Virus record (IMG/VR): IMGVR_UViG_3300043438_000762
Span: 1 to 36,145 of that record
Direction: 5' to 3' (one strand)
Origin: a virus
DNA: 36,145 bases
A program made the translations under genes and the position numbers. Below are positions 22,540-30,878 of the stretch, one piece after another. Within the stretch, counting starts at the first letter, position 1, and every line of letters begins with the position of its first letter. The notes beneath the pieces were generated by a model. The model worked only from the letters and a program-made list of their open reading frames with translations, did not search any database and was not told the DNA's origin.

Positions 22540-23739
22540 TTAATATTTTGCTTCACGGGTGTGTTTGCGATAATCACTATCCATACGCAACCATTGTTGT
22601 CCGTTACCTTCTAGGATATCACAAATTCTATCGATTGTACCGTCAGTCCAATCACTAATCTTTCCTTGATTTACATGCGGTTGATGTAACATATGATACA
22701 ACTTAATTACCGCATCTTCAACACTCCAGGGCGTATACAGTCTTGTATAGTCATTCGCAAACGTTTCTGGGAAACTGCGATATGCCGGATACAATACATT
22801 ACAACCCAAACTGTCTGCTTCACTTACTGTATTACTTACCCAATCTTGTAATGCACAATTAAATAATACTCTTGTATCATTTAATAACTCATAGTATGCG
22901 TTCTTATCTAGGTCTTCACATATACGTAATAGACCACGATTTTGCATTTCTTTTGTTCGTTGCATATAACTATCGTTGTTGCTTTTTAGTTTACTACCAC
23001 TGAATACACAGAATTCTACACCACGATATACACCATGACGATCCTTCTGACCATAACGGTTATAGAATTCTTCAATCACATCCATATAAAAGTCTGGTTG
23101 TTTTTCTTGATCCCATCTTGCACTAAATGCAATACGCATTGGTCGTTCATTGAACGGCTTGATGTTATTGTTGATACGACCACGAACTTCTTCTTTGCCA
23201 AATGCTAATCCTGAAATATTGTAGATGGGAGCCTTCCAACCCGCAATCTTCATATGCATTACCATTTCTTCATTAGATGCTAGAACACCATCAACGAATG
23301 AGTCAACCATCTTTTCATAGTGACCCATGAACTCACTCATGCCCCATACATGTACGAAATCATCCGGATCGATTGACTGAGCAAGACAACGGACAAATAT
23401 ACGAGGACGGAGATTAATAGGAACTTGCTTAAGTATATAAGGAAGACTTTCAATGCCCGGCTGAAACATATCTTCAAAATAGACAATATCTTCATAACCA
23501 CACTCTCCTGCCTTCATCATCTTTACTAGATTCATTAATTGACTCATACCAAAGTATGTACGACCATGTGCATCTAGTACTTGTCCTGTAACAATAGCTT
23601 GGTCATCACTTAATGTTTCGCCGGGAACGATAACATAATTAATGCCTCTTCGTTTGAATACACTTTCATTCCAGTCTTGTAACTGGTATGTGTATCTAGC
23701 AACATATTTTTCCAGTCCCATGTAAAACAGTTTTCTCAT
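22540..23739 (-). CDS. GT-B-like glycosyltransferase, 399 aa
   Basis: The C-terminal half shows a GT4-like nucleotide-sugar domain: RIAFSARWDQEKQPDFYMDV (202-221), then LFNCALQDWVSNTVSEADSL and NVLYPAYRSFPE. The N-terminal half has LDAHGRTYFGMSQ and a DIVYFEDMFQPG segment. It shares the ARWDQEKQPDF / GRWEEGKNPEL signature with the 17511-18848 gene, so the two may act in one pathway. ATG at 23739 overlaps the upstream stop (ATGA). Acceptor unknown: DNA base or surface glycan. Confidence 0.78.
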   Translation of the reverse strand: MRKLFYMGLEKYVARYTYQLQDWNESVFKRRGINYVIVPGETLSDDQAIVTGQVLDAHGRTYFGMSQLMNLVKMMKAGECGYEDIVYFEDMFQPGIESLPYILKQVPINLRPRIFVRCLAQSIDPDDFVHVWGMSEFMGHYEKMVDSFVDGVLASNEEMVMHMKIAGWKAPIYNISGLAFGKEEVRGRINNNIKPFNERPMRIAFSARWDQEKQPDFYMDVIEEFYNRYGQKDRHGVYRGVEFCVFSGSKLKSNNDSYMQRTKEMQNRGLLRICEDLDKNAYYELLNDTRVLFNCALQDWVSNTVSEADSLGCNVLYPAYRSFPETFANDYTRLYTPWSVEDAVIKLYHMLHQPHVNQGKISDWTDGTIDRICDILEGNGQQWLRMDSDYRKHTREAKY

Positions 23740-23936
23740 GGACGTGCGTCTTCCTGCCATTGATCTTTAGCCCACTTACCAGTTACAGCTTTAGTGAATT
23801 GCCGATACGCAAAGCTACGCATATCATACATTGTTGATTCATCAAACTTGTATCCAAAGTCTTGACAGAAGGCTAGATAGTTTTCTAGATCCTCAAAGAT
23901 TTGTTGAACACGTGGGTTGGATTGTTGTTTTGCCAT
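23736..23936 (-). CDS. Conserved hypothetical protein, 66 aa
   Basis: A helical protein (QQIFEDLENYLAFCQDFGYK, then RSFAYRQFTK) seen as a small conserved gene next to glycosyltransferases in T4-like aquatic phages, as far as I recall. Function unknown. Its end overlaps the glycosyltransferase start by ATGA. Confidence 0.76.
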   Translation of the reverse strand: MAKQQSNPRVQQIFEDLENYLAFCQDFGYKFDESTMYDMRSFAYRQFTKAVTGKWAKDQWQEDARP

Positions 23937-23948
23937 TTTTATTTCCTT

Positions 23949-24404
23949 TTAAATAGCGAGTTTATGTAAATTTGTTGTTGTGTTATAGACAATATGAGCA
24001 CCATTCTCATTATCTTCTGATACTTGAATAGCGACACTACGATCTGGATACCGAGTTGCAATGACTTCATAGAGGTCATCACTAATCATTTCACAACTTT
24101 TGTAATCCAATTGAAGAATGCCTTGAGAATATTGATTCTCTAACCATCTTTTAAACTGAATAAACTCAATATCACGGTCGTTGTGAAATACTTCAATAGC
24201 CACATCAAAATGAAAGATGTGTCTATGTGGAGTAGCTAAAAAGCTAACATCATACTCATCACCTGTAGCAAGTGCTGGGTCTGTTGCTGCCGCTGGGTAT
24301 TTATGAATACCTTCTTTTTGAAAACGTACAAAGATTGTACGCAATGCTTTATCTTTGATGCGAGAACGTTTCTCTGCCATTGCTTGTTCATGTTGTTTTA
24401 TCAT
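23949..24404 (-). CDS. Possible second T-fold (QueD/PTPS-like) protein, 151 aa
   Basis: PHRHIFHFDVAIEVF (59-73) can be aligned with the HGH-x-F strand of QueD, DIEFIQFKRWL (78-88) with its V-D-F-x-x-LK, KSCEMISDDL (102-111) with PTSEN-x-A, and IQVSEDNENGA (126-136) with the final V-x-E strand. H34, H60 and H62 could bind zinc. No catalytic Cys equivalent is seen. The similarity is partial and unverified; it may be a diverged QueD, a partner of it, or an unrelated conserved phage protein. It lies between dpdA and folE and overlaps the upstream gene by ATGA. Confidence 0.6.
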   Translation of the reverse strand: MIKQHEQAMAEKRSRIKDKALRTIFVRFQKEGIHKYPAAATDPALATGDEYDVSFLATPHRHIFHFDVAIEVFHNDRDIEFIQFKRWLENQYSQGILQLDYKSCEMISDDLYEVIATRYPDRSVAIQVSEDNENGAHIVYNTTTNLHKLAI

Positions 24405-24628
24405 TTATAATCCCTGTTTAATGTTGCCCATGTTAACCATTGATGAAATGTATTATATACTACTTCAGCTTCTTTGTCATCATGCGGTACCCGTTTACCA
24501 CGTATATAAAACCCATCTTTTGCTATACGTAACATCTCATCTGACCCACCGGTAAAGGTAATAACAGATTCCTGAGTATCGGAAGTCATTGTTGACTTCA
24601 GTGTAAGTGATGGATTAATTGTCATCAT
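24401..24628 (-). CDS. Conserved hypothetical protein, 75 aa
   Basis: The core ITFTGGSDEMLRIAKDGFYI and HDDKEAEVVYNTFHQWL look like a small phage family of T4-like aquatic phages (recollection). Strand-rich start, single C-terminal helix. It overlaps the dpdA end by 14 bases and leads into the T-fold-like gene. Confidence 0.76.
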   Translation of the reverse strand: MMTINPSLTLKSTMTSDTQESVITFTGGSDEMLRIAKDGFYIRGKRVPHDDKEAEVVYNTFHQWLTWATLNRDYK

Positions 24629-26231
24629 CTAAATCTACCTTTTCATGTAAAACTTCATTCATAGCATCATCGCTATCTTCTATTACTTCTTCAAATTTTG
24701 GTGTATCTATTACGTCAAAAAATTTGTCAAAGTTAGTCATTGCATTTTCAGTTTTCTTACCACTGATACCTTGACTACCTGATTGGAACTGCATCCAGTA
24801 TCTACTATGATAGTCAATCAAATCTATAGCTTCTTGTTTAGTTTTTTTACTGAATATTTTATCAACTAACTCACCAAAAAACTTACTACCTTCAAACTTA
24901 TGAATAAGCATCTTAGGAACAACACCTTGTTCATATTGACGATTAGCCTCTTGAACAGCATTCATGTGCATCCATACGTTATGACTTTGAAGAAGTGTAT
25001 AACTCAATGTATCCCAACTAGTCTTAGTTTCTTTGTTATGTTGTCCCAAGAACCCCTGACCACGGTAACACAAATCCTTCATTACTAGTTTATCAGTTAC
25101 TGGACTATCTGTAAAGACTTTATGGATGCCTTCAGCTAATACAGCATCACGATATTTACGGGTATCATTAGCATAACTTTTCTTTTCAGCAGTCTTTTCC
25201 ATACTGTACGACCATTTCTTATTATGCTCAATATTAGTATTGAAATAAGCTAGTCCTTTAGCCGCACTAAAGAATGGGCTAGCACAATCAAATGTAAGCA
25301 GTAATTTTGGATTATGATACTTACGAATAGCACGTTGAATATCAGTAAACAATACAGCATACTCTAAAATACTTGTACCCAAACAATGAATCAAATCATG
25401 TTTACCTTCAACTAACAATCCATCGTGAATGATATCAATCATTCTAGTTAACATCAAGTGTACATCAATCTTATTCTGTCCCCCAAACGCCCAACCATTA
25501 AAGTGATTGTCTGGATAGATGTTTGGATCACAATATTTCTTCATTTCAGCATACCAATCATCTGATTGTGTATGGGTACGACCCTGTAATACGTTTAAGA
25601 ATTTACATTTACCTGTACGGTTGTTAATGAAGTATTCGTTATTGATATGGGTAGCAGTAATTGCTTCCTGAATAGTACTAATACCATGAAGACTTACACC
25701 ACTACCTGGAATATCATTACCTTCTTTATCTTTTTCAATTGTTTTAGGATCCTTCATATGAAAGGTAGTTAATGATTGTGAAGGAATATCAAGAACCATA
25801 CCATAGTTCATATATGTATCCATCCAGTTCAATACTGCTTTACGCTTAATCATAGCTTTAGGGCAGTTAGGATCTTTCCAATCAGCTGGCCATTGACCTT
25901 TAAGAATTTGAAATCCACCAGAATCACCTAACATAAATGTACCAGCTTCACGTTCTCTAATGATTGATTCACTAGCATCGTCTTTAGTAGTATCTAAGTT
26001 AGCATGACCAGCACTATACAATCCCCATTTATAATAATAGAGACCCTCTTTACTATTAAGAAAGTTTAGTTTCTCTACATCACCGTTGAATTGAGCAGGG
26101 ATACGTGCAGGATCAAAGTACTCTTCACCTTTACGTTGTTTACCCAAGCCAGAGATATAGAAACTACTGACTGCGGGTAAGAACAATGCCCAATCTGGGT
26201 TTTGTTTTGCTGATAGATTATCTTGTTCCAT
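24615..26231 (-). CDS. dpdA: DpdA-like DNA-guanine transglycosylase (TGT family), 538 aa
   Basis: A TGT-fold enzyme expected to swap guanine in DNA for a 7-deazaguanine. The substrate-binding DSGGFQ is at 103-108, VLDIP at 146-150, NVLQGRT at 213-219, WAFGGQ at 247-252, and the probable nucleophile D315 is in TFDCASPF. A late LLQSHNVWMHMNAVQEANR matches the TGT end. The tRNA-TGT zinc motif CxCxxC-H is absent, as in DpdA proteins. It is longer than bacterial tRNA-TGT (about 375). It directly follows the clamp gene (start and stop share 26231) and lies with folE, queD and queE. Confidence 0.9.
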   Translation of the reverse strand: MEQDNLSAKQNPDWALFLPAVSSFYISGLGKQRKGEEYFDPARIPAQFNGDVEKLNFLNSKEGLYYYKWGLYSAGHANLDTTKDDASESIIREREAGTFMLGDSGGFQILKGQWPADWKDPNCPKAMIKRKAVLNWMDTYMNYGMVLDIPSQSLTTFHMKDPKTIEKDKEGNDIPGSGVSLHGISTIQEAITATHINNEYFINNRTGKCKFLNVLQGRTHTQSDDWYAEMKKYCDPNIYPDNHFNGWAFGGQNKIDVHLMLTRMIDIIHDGLLVEGKHDLIHCLGTSILEYAVLFTDIQRAIRKYHNPKLLLTFDCASPFFSAAKGLAYFNTNIEHNKKWSYSMEKTAEKKSYANDTRKYRDAVLAEGIHKVFTDSPVTDKLVMKDLCYRGQGFLGQHNKETKTSWDTLSYTLLQSHNVWMHMNAVQEANRQYEQGVVPKMLIHKFEGSKFFGELVDKIFSKKTKQEAIDLIDYHSRYWMQFQSGSQGISGKKTENAMTNFDKFFDVIDTPKFEEVIEDSDDAMNEVLHEKVDLDDDN

Positions 26232-26962
26232 TATTTCGCTTGTGCTGGGAGTAAGTAACGATAAACTGCTAGACCACTATCAACAACAATCTCTGTTGCA
26301 CCTGCATCACCGATACGAATAATCTTATCGCCGGGTAGATCCATGATGCTTAAGAACTCTTTAACAGGCCACATCCATGCTTTATTCAACGTACCAGTAA
26401 CACCGGGATGAAACACAAAGTTACCTGAGTGAGTTGACGGATCACCGAAGTAAACCATTAAGTTACCGTTTTCTGTTTTAGTAGTAAAGTTCTTTTCTTC
26501 ACTATTAGCACTTGCTTGACGCTTTAGTCGTTGAATGCCAGCAATAGTAGGTTCAAATTCAACACCCCAAGTAGTACCCTTGAACATTACAGTCTTAACT
26601 TTCTCATCCGCAATAGCTTTACTCATCAAACGATAATCGTTAACGAAATCACCTGCTTTTGTTTCAAAGTGAATATATTCCGGTACATCAACTCCGTCTT
26701 TTTTGACACGTGTAACAGTGATTTTACTATGCTCATCATAATCATCAAAGCCTAGAATTGTTTTTAGTTTACCTAAGTTAGGCATACCGAAAGTTCCTAT
26801 AAACTCTGCGCTAGGATGTTTAAGCACACCACTAACGATAACAGATTTATCTTCTGCTACTGCGTTTACAGTTGTCTCTGTGTCAGTTCCACTGACTTTA
26901 ATCAACTCAATACAGCCTAAGCCATGCGTATGTTGAATTAAATCTTGTAAATTATCTTTCAT
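26231..26962 (-). CDS. DNA polymerase sliding clamp (gp45-like), 243 aa
   Basis: A processivity clamp that rings DNA and tethers the polymerase; in T4 it also activates late transcription. Support: beta-rich composition, the FGMPNLGKLKTILGF segment (58-72), the length (T4 gp45 is 228) and a position next to DNA polymerase. The C-terminal VVDSGLAVYRYLLPAQ fits the final strand and tail. It has its own promoter (27004-27032) and AAAGGAA before ATG. Confidence 0.82.
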   Translation of the reverse strand: MKDNLQDLIQHTHGLGCIELIKVSGTDTETTVNAVAEDKSVIVSGVLKHPSAEFIGTFGMPNLGKLKTILGFDDYDEHSKITVTRVKKDGVDVPEYIHFETKAGDFVNDYRLMSKAIADEKVKTVMFKGTTWGVEFEPTIAGIQRLKRQASANSEEKNFTTKTENGNLMVYFGDPSTHSGNFVFHPGVTGTLNKAWMWPVKEFLSIMDLPGDKIIRIGDAGATEIVVDSGLAVYRYLLPAQAK

Positions 26963-27003
26963 ATTTTTCCTTTGTTTTAACTATTTAGGTAGTTGTGATA
27001 CGT

Positions 27004-27032
27004 ATTATATAGGAATATATTACGAATTGCAA
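27004..27032 (-). promoter_or_regulatory. Sigma-70 promoter of the clamp-dpdA block
   Basis: Minus strand TTGCAA (27027-27032), 17 bases, TATAAT (27004-27009), in the 77-base gap between polymerase and clamp genes. Confidence 0.72.
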
Positions 27033-27039
27033 CACCAAT

Positions 27040-29757
27040 TTAACCGAAAACAAATAAATCATCAAATGTACTATTGGTATCTGTATTGCTACGAATATCC
27101 CAACCAAGTACACCCAATAAGTTATCTATCTTCTCATCTACTAATGTTTGTTCCATAGCTGAATCATCAAATGGTAACTCTGTAAACCATTTGGGCAAAC
27201 GTAATTCATCTACGGGATATGCTACACTGGTAAACCCTAATGGATTACTTTTAAGTTTACATACTACAACCTTCATACCATCAATAATCTTTTGACTATA
27301 TTGATCACCGTTTACTCTACGCAAGTAATTGTAGTTAAGTGCGGCTCTTACGTGACCGGGCATATTTGCACGACCTGTACTACTCTTAGCTTCTAAGTCA
27401 CCGTACATTGTAAGTTTGTTTACACCTTTAGGCGAACCCTTAGTCCAACTATCTTGTGCAGTTAGTACTCGTTTGAAATCTTTTACTGCTTCAATAACTT
27501 CATCACGACCTTTACCTTGTTGAAGAACCATCTGTAGTACATTCATTAAGAACTCTTGTACATACTTAGGAGTATCAGCACGTTTCAAGTCAAGACCCAT
27601 AGCTTTGATATCACCCAAATCACCATTTTTATCTTTACGTTTACCTTCTTTGTCAAAGATGTTAATAGCATAACGTTTCTTAACAATAAAGATAGCACGA
27701 TCACCGATCAGTTCACGACCAGCTTTGATAATTTCACCGTTCTTTCTTGGAGCGTGAAATGCTTTCTCCATGAATGCAGGGAAACTTTCATTTGCTTGTT
27801 CAGCAATGCCATCATATAGACCAATACAAGTTTCTTTATTCCACTCTAATGCACCACTATCAATCTGTGGCTTTAGTGTAGGATAGGCTGTAAAGTAGCA
27901 TGAGTCAGTATCACCATATACAATAGCATTACCGTCATGAGAATAGACACCTTCAACTGTTTCGTTGATAGTACTCATCATGTGTTTAACAATCTGCCGA
28001 CCAGATAGTGTTACACTTTGACCGATACGTTTATCATAGAATCTGCAATGTTCATTTAACAATGCACCATATGCTGAGTTAAGTAAAATTTTACGAACAA
28101 GTTGTCGTTTATCCCAGTACTCTCTATCCTCTGTATTAGTTGCTTCTTTGAGTTTTTTCTGCATCTCTTTACGATCTGAGTACCAACGTGTAAGTAGACC
28201 GGGAACTACACCTTCTTTTTCATAAGTAAAGATTGTACCATTAGCACTTAACATCCAGGGCTTATGACTATCAAATATCATCTTCCAGATTTCGGCCGCA
28301 CTCATTTCTACACTACGACCATCTTCAAAATCAACAGTAAGAATTGTACCACGTTCTTGATTCATAATTGCAGTATATTCTAATGCACCGAATAGATTTT
28401 CCCAGAGAATAGATCCTGTAACGGCATCATCACCTTCTTTGTGACGTTTCTTTTCACTAGCTAATCGTAAGCCTTTGTCGTGCATATATTGGTCAGTGAT
28501 TGTTTGTCTGACTTGAGCAACGATGGTTTCTCCTGCCATGTTGAGGGCACGAATAACCGAGGGATAGAGTGAGTTAATGTCAACTGCTCCGACATATTCA
28601 TGCATACCTCTTTTCGGCGTAGCAACAAAGGCACCTGCTGCCTGCTGGACATCTTCTTCATTTTCAACCTTTCGTTTTTTATCTGGAACTACAAGCCCAC
28701 GTTCATGGGCTTCATTAAAAATTGCCATCTCAATCATTGCTACTGAACCCATTACTGTTGGAAGCAATACTGTGTTCTCATGTGCAAGTTGATTAGCTAA
28801 TTCTAAAAACTTAAGTTTGTTGTGAATTTTCACCAACAACATAGTATCTTGTCTATTGTATTCAATGAACTTTTTGAAGTCTTTGTTATACAGTTGGTCA
28901 AGAGTACCTTCATATTGAGTTTTGTTTTCACCTACTTCCATCTCACCGATACTATCAAGTTTGTAACTATGACGACTTTCATAGTTATACTTTTTGTATA
29001 GTTGTAGATAGTCTAAGTGAATACGACCTACTAAGTCATATGTTGTTTCACTTTTACCAAATCGTTCGTATTCTCTAGCTTTAGGCAGTTGACCCATCAA
29101 GCAAAACTTGCGTGTATCATCTTTACTCATAACCCTAGTAACACGATTGACCATGTAAGGTATATCATATCCTTCTGAGTTCCAGCCAGTCAATACATCA
29201 GCATCTTCAATAAGTTGAAAGAAAACGTCAAACATTTCCTTCTCTGATTTGAATAGCATTGTATTATCAAATTCATTAGTGATTTCTTGGGCTGTTTCAC
29301 TGCTCATATGTTTCGGAGCAATCACTAATGTAATACATTGATCTAGCCAATCTAAGTAACAACTGATAGCAGTTACAGGATTGAATGGATCACTTGTAGG
29401 ACTGAAACCTTTTTCAGGATCAAAGTCTACCTCAATGTCAAAGAAGCAAGTATGAAGTTTGGGTGCATCAATGCCAAGATAGTTTTCACTTAGACAGCGA
29501 AAGATTACCGGAACATCACTTTCAAATAATTTCTTATTTGAGTGGATGCGTCTTTCTTTTTCAAACTCTTGTCGTTTACGTGTGCTAAAACGACTGACTG
29601 GATCGCCATAGATACTACGTTGTTTACCCCTAGGATCGGGATAGTACAATACGTAGTTAGTAGGGTATTCTTTGTATTGACGCTTGCCGTCTTTATCTCG
29701 TTCTACAACGTAGATACGATCCTCATCCCTTGAGTGTATTGCATCAACGTATGACAT
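27040..29757 (-). CDS. DNA polymerase, family B (gp43-like), 905 aa
   Basis: Replicative polymerase with proofreading. Exonuclease motifs: FFDIEVDFD (105-113), GWNSEGYDIPYM (191-202) and YNRQD (300-304). Polymerase motifs: DINSLYPS (393-400), KILLNSAYGAL (556-566) and YGDTDSCYF (614-622). The length matches T4 gp43 (898). No intron or intein is seen in these motifs. A homing endonuclease gene lies just upstream on the other strand. Its promoter is at 29780-29808; the ribosome binding site (GAAAGAAA) is weak. Confidence 0.96.
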   Translation of the reverse strand: MSYVDAIHSRDEDRIYVVERDKDGKRQYKEYPTNYVLYYPDPRGKQRSIYGDPVSRFSTRKRQEFEKERRIHSNKKLFESDVPVIFRCLSENYLGIDAPKLHTCFFDIEVDFDPEKGFSPTSDPFNPVTAISCYLDWLDQCITLVIAPKHMSSETAQEITNEFDNTMLFKSEKEMFDVFFQLIEDADVLTGWNSEGYDIPYMVNRVTRVMSKDDTRKFCLMGQLPKAREYERFGKSETTYDLVGRIHLDYLQLYKKYNYESRHSYKLDSIGEMEVGENKTQYEGTLDQLYNKDFKKFIEYNRQDTMLLVKIHNKLKFLELANQLAHENTVLLPTVMGSVAMIEMAIFNEAHERGLVVPDKKRKVENEEDVQQAAGAFVATPKRGMHEYVGAVDINSLYPSVIRALNMAGETIVAQVRQTITDQYMHDKGLRLASEKKRHKEGDDAVTGSILWENLFGALEYTAIMNQERGTILTVDFEDGRSVEMSAAEIWKMIFDSHKPWMLSANGTIFTYEKEGVVPGLLTRWYSDRKEMQKKLKEATNTEDREYWDKRQLVRKILLNSAYGALLNEHCRFYDKRIGQSVTLSGRQIVKHMMSTINETVEGVYSHDGNAIVYGDTDSCYFTAYPTLKPQIDSGALEWNKETCIGLYDGIAEQANESFPAFMEKAFHAPRKNGEIIKAGRELIGDRAIFIVKKRYAINIFDKEGKRKDKNGDLGDIKAMGLDLKRADTPKYVQEFLMNVLQMVLQQGKGRDEVIEAVKDFKRVLTAQDSWTKGSPKGVNKLTMYGDLEAKSSTGRANMPGHVRAALNYNYLRRVNGDQYSQKIIDGMKVVVCKLKSNPLGFTSVAYPVDELRLPKWFTELPFDDSAMEQTLVDEKIDNLLGVLGWDIRSNTDTNSTFDDLFVFG

Positions 29758-29779
29758 TAAATATTTCTTTCATGTGTTG

Positions 29780-29808
29780 ATTATAAGTTAAAAGTATTGT
29801 AAATTCAA
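29780..29808 (-). promoter_or_regulatory. Sigma-70 promoter of DNA polymerase
   Basis: Minus strand TTGAAT (29803-29808), 17 bases, TATAAT (29780-29785). It sits back to back with the motif at 29818-29825 on the plus strand. Confidence 0.7.
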
Positions 29809-29817
29809 TTGAAAAGG

Positions 29818-29859
29818 GATAAATAAGTGTGAGTCGCGGTACTGGTAATACCCACTCAC
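29818..29859 (+). promoter_or_regulatory. Late-type GATAAATA motif and 5' hairpin of the homing endonuclease
   Basis: GATAAATA (29818-29825), then GTGAGT (29829-29834) pairs with ACTCAC (29854-29859) and inner GGTA (29838-29841) with TACC (29849-29852). AAGGAG (29871-29876) stays free downstream. Homing endonuclease messages of T4 are often held back by leader hairpins; here the Shine-Dalgarno is not enclosed. Confidence 0.5.
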
Positions 29860-29884
29860 TCTAACGCTACAAGGAGCAATCAGC

Positions 29885-30565
29885 ATGAGTATTTATAAAC
29901 TTTACGTCATGACACATAATTCAACCGGATTAAAATATTTAGGATATACTACCAAAGACTTAAATAAATATTTTGGTAGCGGTGTATATTGGATAAGACA
30001 TTTAAAAGTTCACGGGTTTGACATATCACGTGAAATAATTCACGAATGTACCACAAAAGAAGAATTAAAACAAACAGGTCGTTACTATAGTGATCTATGG
30101 GACGTTGTAAATTCAGTTGATAAGTATGGTAAAAAACTTTGGGCCAATGAAAAACCTGAAGAAGGAACTGGCGGTGGAATTTTATTTACTATAAACAACC
30201 CGATGAAGGATCCTAATATTGTTGCTAAACGATCTGGGGAATTCCATCATATGAAAGATAGTAACAGGCGGAAAGCGCAATCACTTAGAATGTCTAATAA
30301 AGATGCCCCATGGCATAATAAGGATGCAATGAAGAAAAAATCCGGAAATAATCATTACTTAAGAAAAAATCCTGCAACTCATAATCCTGTATTTGATCAT
30401 AATATTTACATATTTGAAAATATTTCAACCGGAGAAGTAAAGCACTCAACTGCTTACGATTTTTGTAAGATGACTGGAGCTTCTAGGGGGAACGTAAGTC
30501 AACTTGTTAATAAAAAACAATCTCCAAAATCTGTTAAAGGTTGGAGATTGTTTAAAACGTTATAA
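29885..30565 (+). CDS. GIY-YIG homing endonuclease, freestanding, 226 aa
   Basis: The N-terminal domain has IYKLYVMT (3-10) and LKYLGYT (16-22) in place of GIY and YIG, then KYFGSGVYWIRHLKVHG (28-44) as in Seg-like enzymes, and GRYYSDLWDVVNS (65-77). WANEKPEEGTGGG follows. The C-terminus has basic NUMOD3-like segments (HHMKDSNRRKAQSLRMS, HNKDAMKKKSGNNHYL) and a NUMOD1-like helix-turn-helix (TAYDFCKMTGASRGNVSQLV). Such genes cut DNA and copy themselves into neighbouring loci. The lone plus-strand position between the polymerase and dsbA genes fits mobile insertion. The usual catalytic Glu is not clearly seen. Confidence 0.82.
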   Translation: MSIYKLYVMTHNSTGLKYLGYTTKDLNKYFGSGVYWIRHLKVHGFDISREIIHECTTKEELKQTGRYYSDLWDVVNSVDKYGKKLWANEKPEEGTGGGILFTINNPMKDPNIVAKRSGEFHHMKDSNRRKAQSLRMSNKDAPWHNKDAMKKKSGNNHYLRKNPATHNPVFDHNIYIFENISTGEVKHSTAYDFCKMTGASRGNVSQLVNKKQSPKSVKGWRLFKTL

Positions 30566-30826
30566 TGTTTTTCCAACCGCCTCAAGTATGGAATTCAAAT
30601 CTTCGTGATCCTTGTTAGTTTGAGTGAGTCCGGCTTTGTGTGCCAATTTAATTGCTTTTTTTAATGTACTAGCTTTGATTTCCAGCTCCTCAGCAACCGC
30701 CTTGATAGTGTCATTTAATCCACCATTCAATGTATCAATTTCATGTAGTACATGCATACCTTCATTTACGATTTGGGTAAGCTTAATTTTTGCCTCACCA
30801 TTAAACGTTCTGTTATAATCCGACAT
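30560..30826 (-). CDS. DsbA-like double-stranded DNA-binding protein, 88 aa
   Basis: A small helical protein with IKLTQIVNEGMHVLHEIDTL, an LNDTIKAVAEELEIKASTLK middle and KKAIKLAHKAGL. This pattern matches the DsbA-like family of T4-type phages, thought to bind late promoters. It has a promoter at 30850-30878 and AAGGAG before ATG. It overlaps the end of the homing endonuclease gene by 6 bases. Confidence 0.75.
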   Translation of the reverse strand: MSDYNRTFNGEAKIKLTQIVNEGMHVLHEIDTLNGGLNDTIKAVAEELEIKASTLKKAIKLAHKAGLTQTNKDHEDLNSILEAVGKTL

Positions 30827-30849
30827 AGTTTCTCCTTAAATAATTAGTT

Positions 30850-30878
30850 AGTATACATGGCTTGTGCAGGGAAGTCAA
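30850..30878 (-). promoter_or_regulatory. Sigma-70 promoter of the dsbA-like gene
   Basis: Minus strand TTGACT (30873-30878), 17 bases, TATACT (30850-30855). The -35 box overlaps the end of the TilS-like gene. Confidence 0.78.

Noticed and set aside
24615-26231. Considered as a tRNA-guanine transglycosylase rather than DpdA
   Set aside because: The CxCxxC-H zinc site of tRNA TGT is missing, the protein is much longer, and phage context with folE, queD and queE fits DNA modification.
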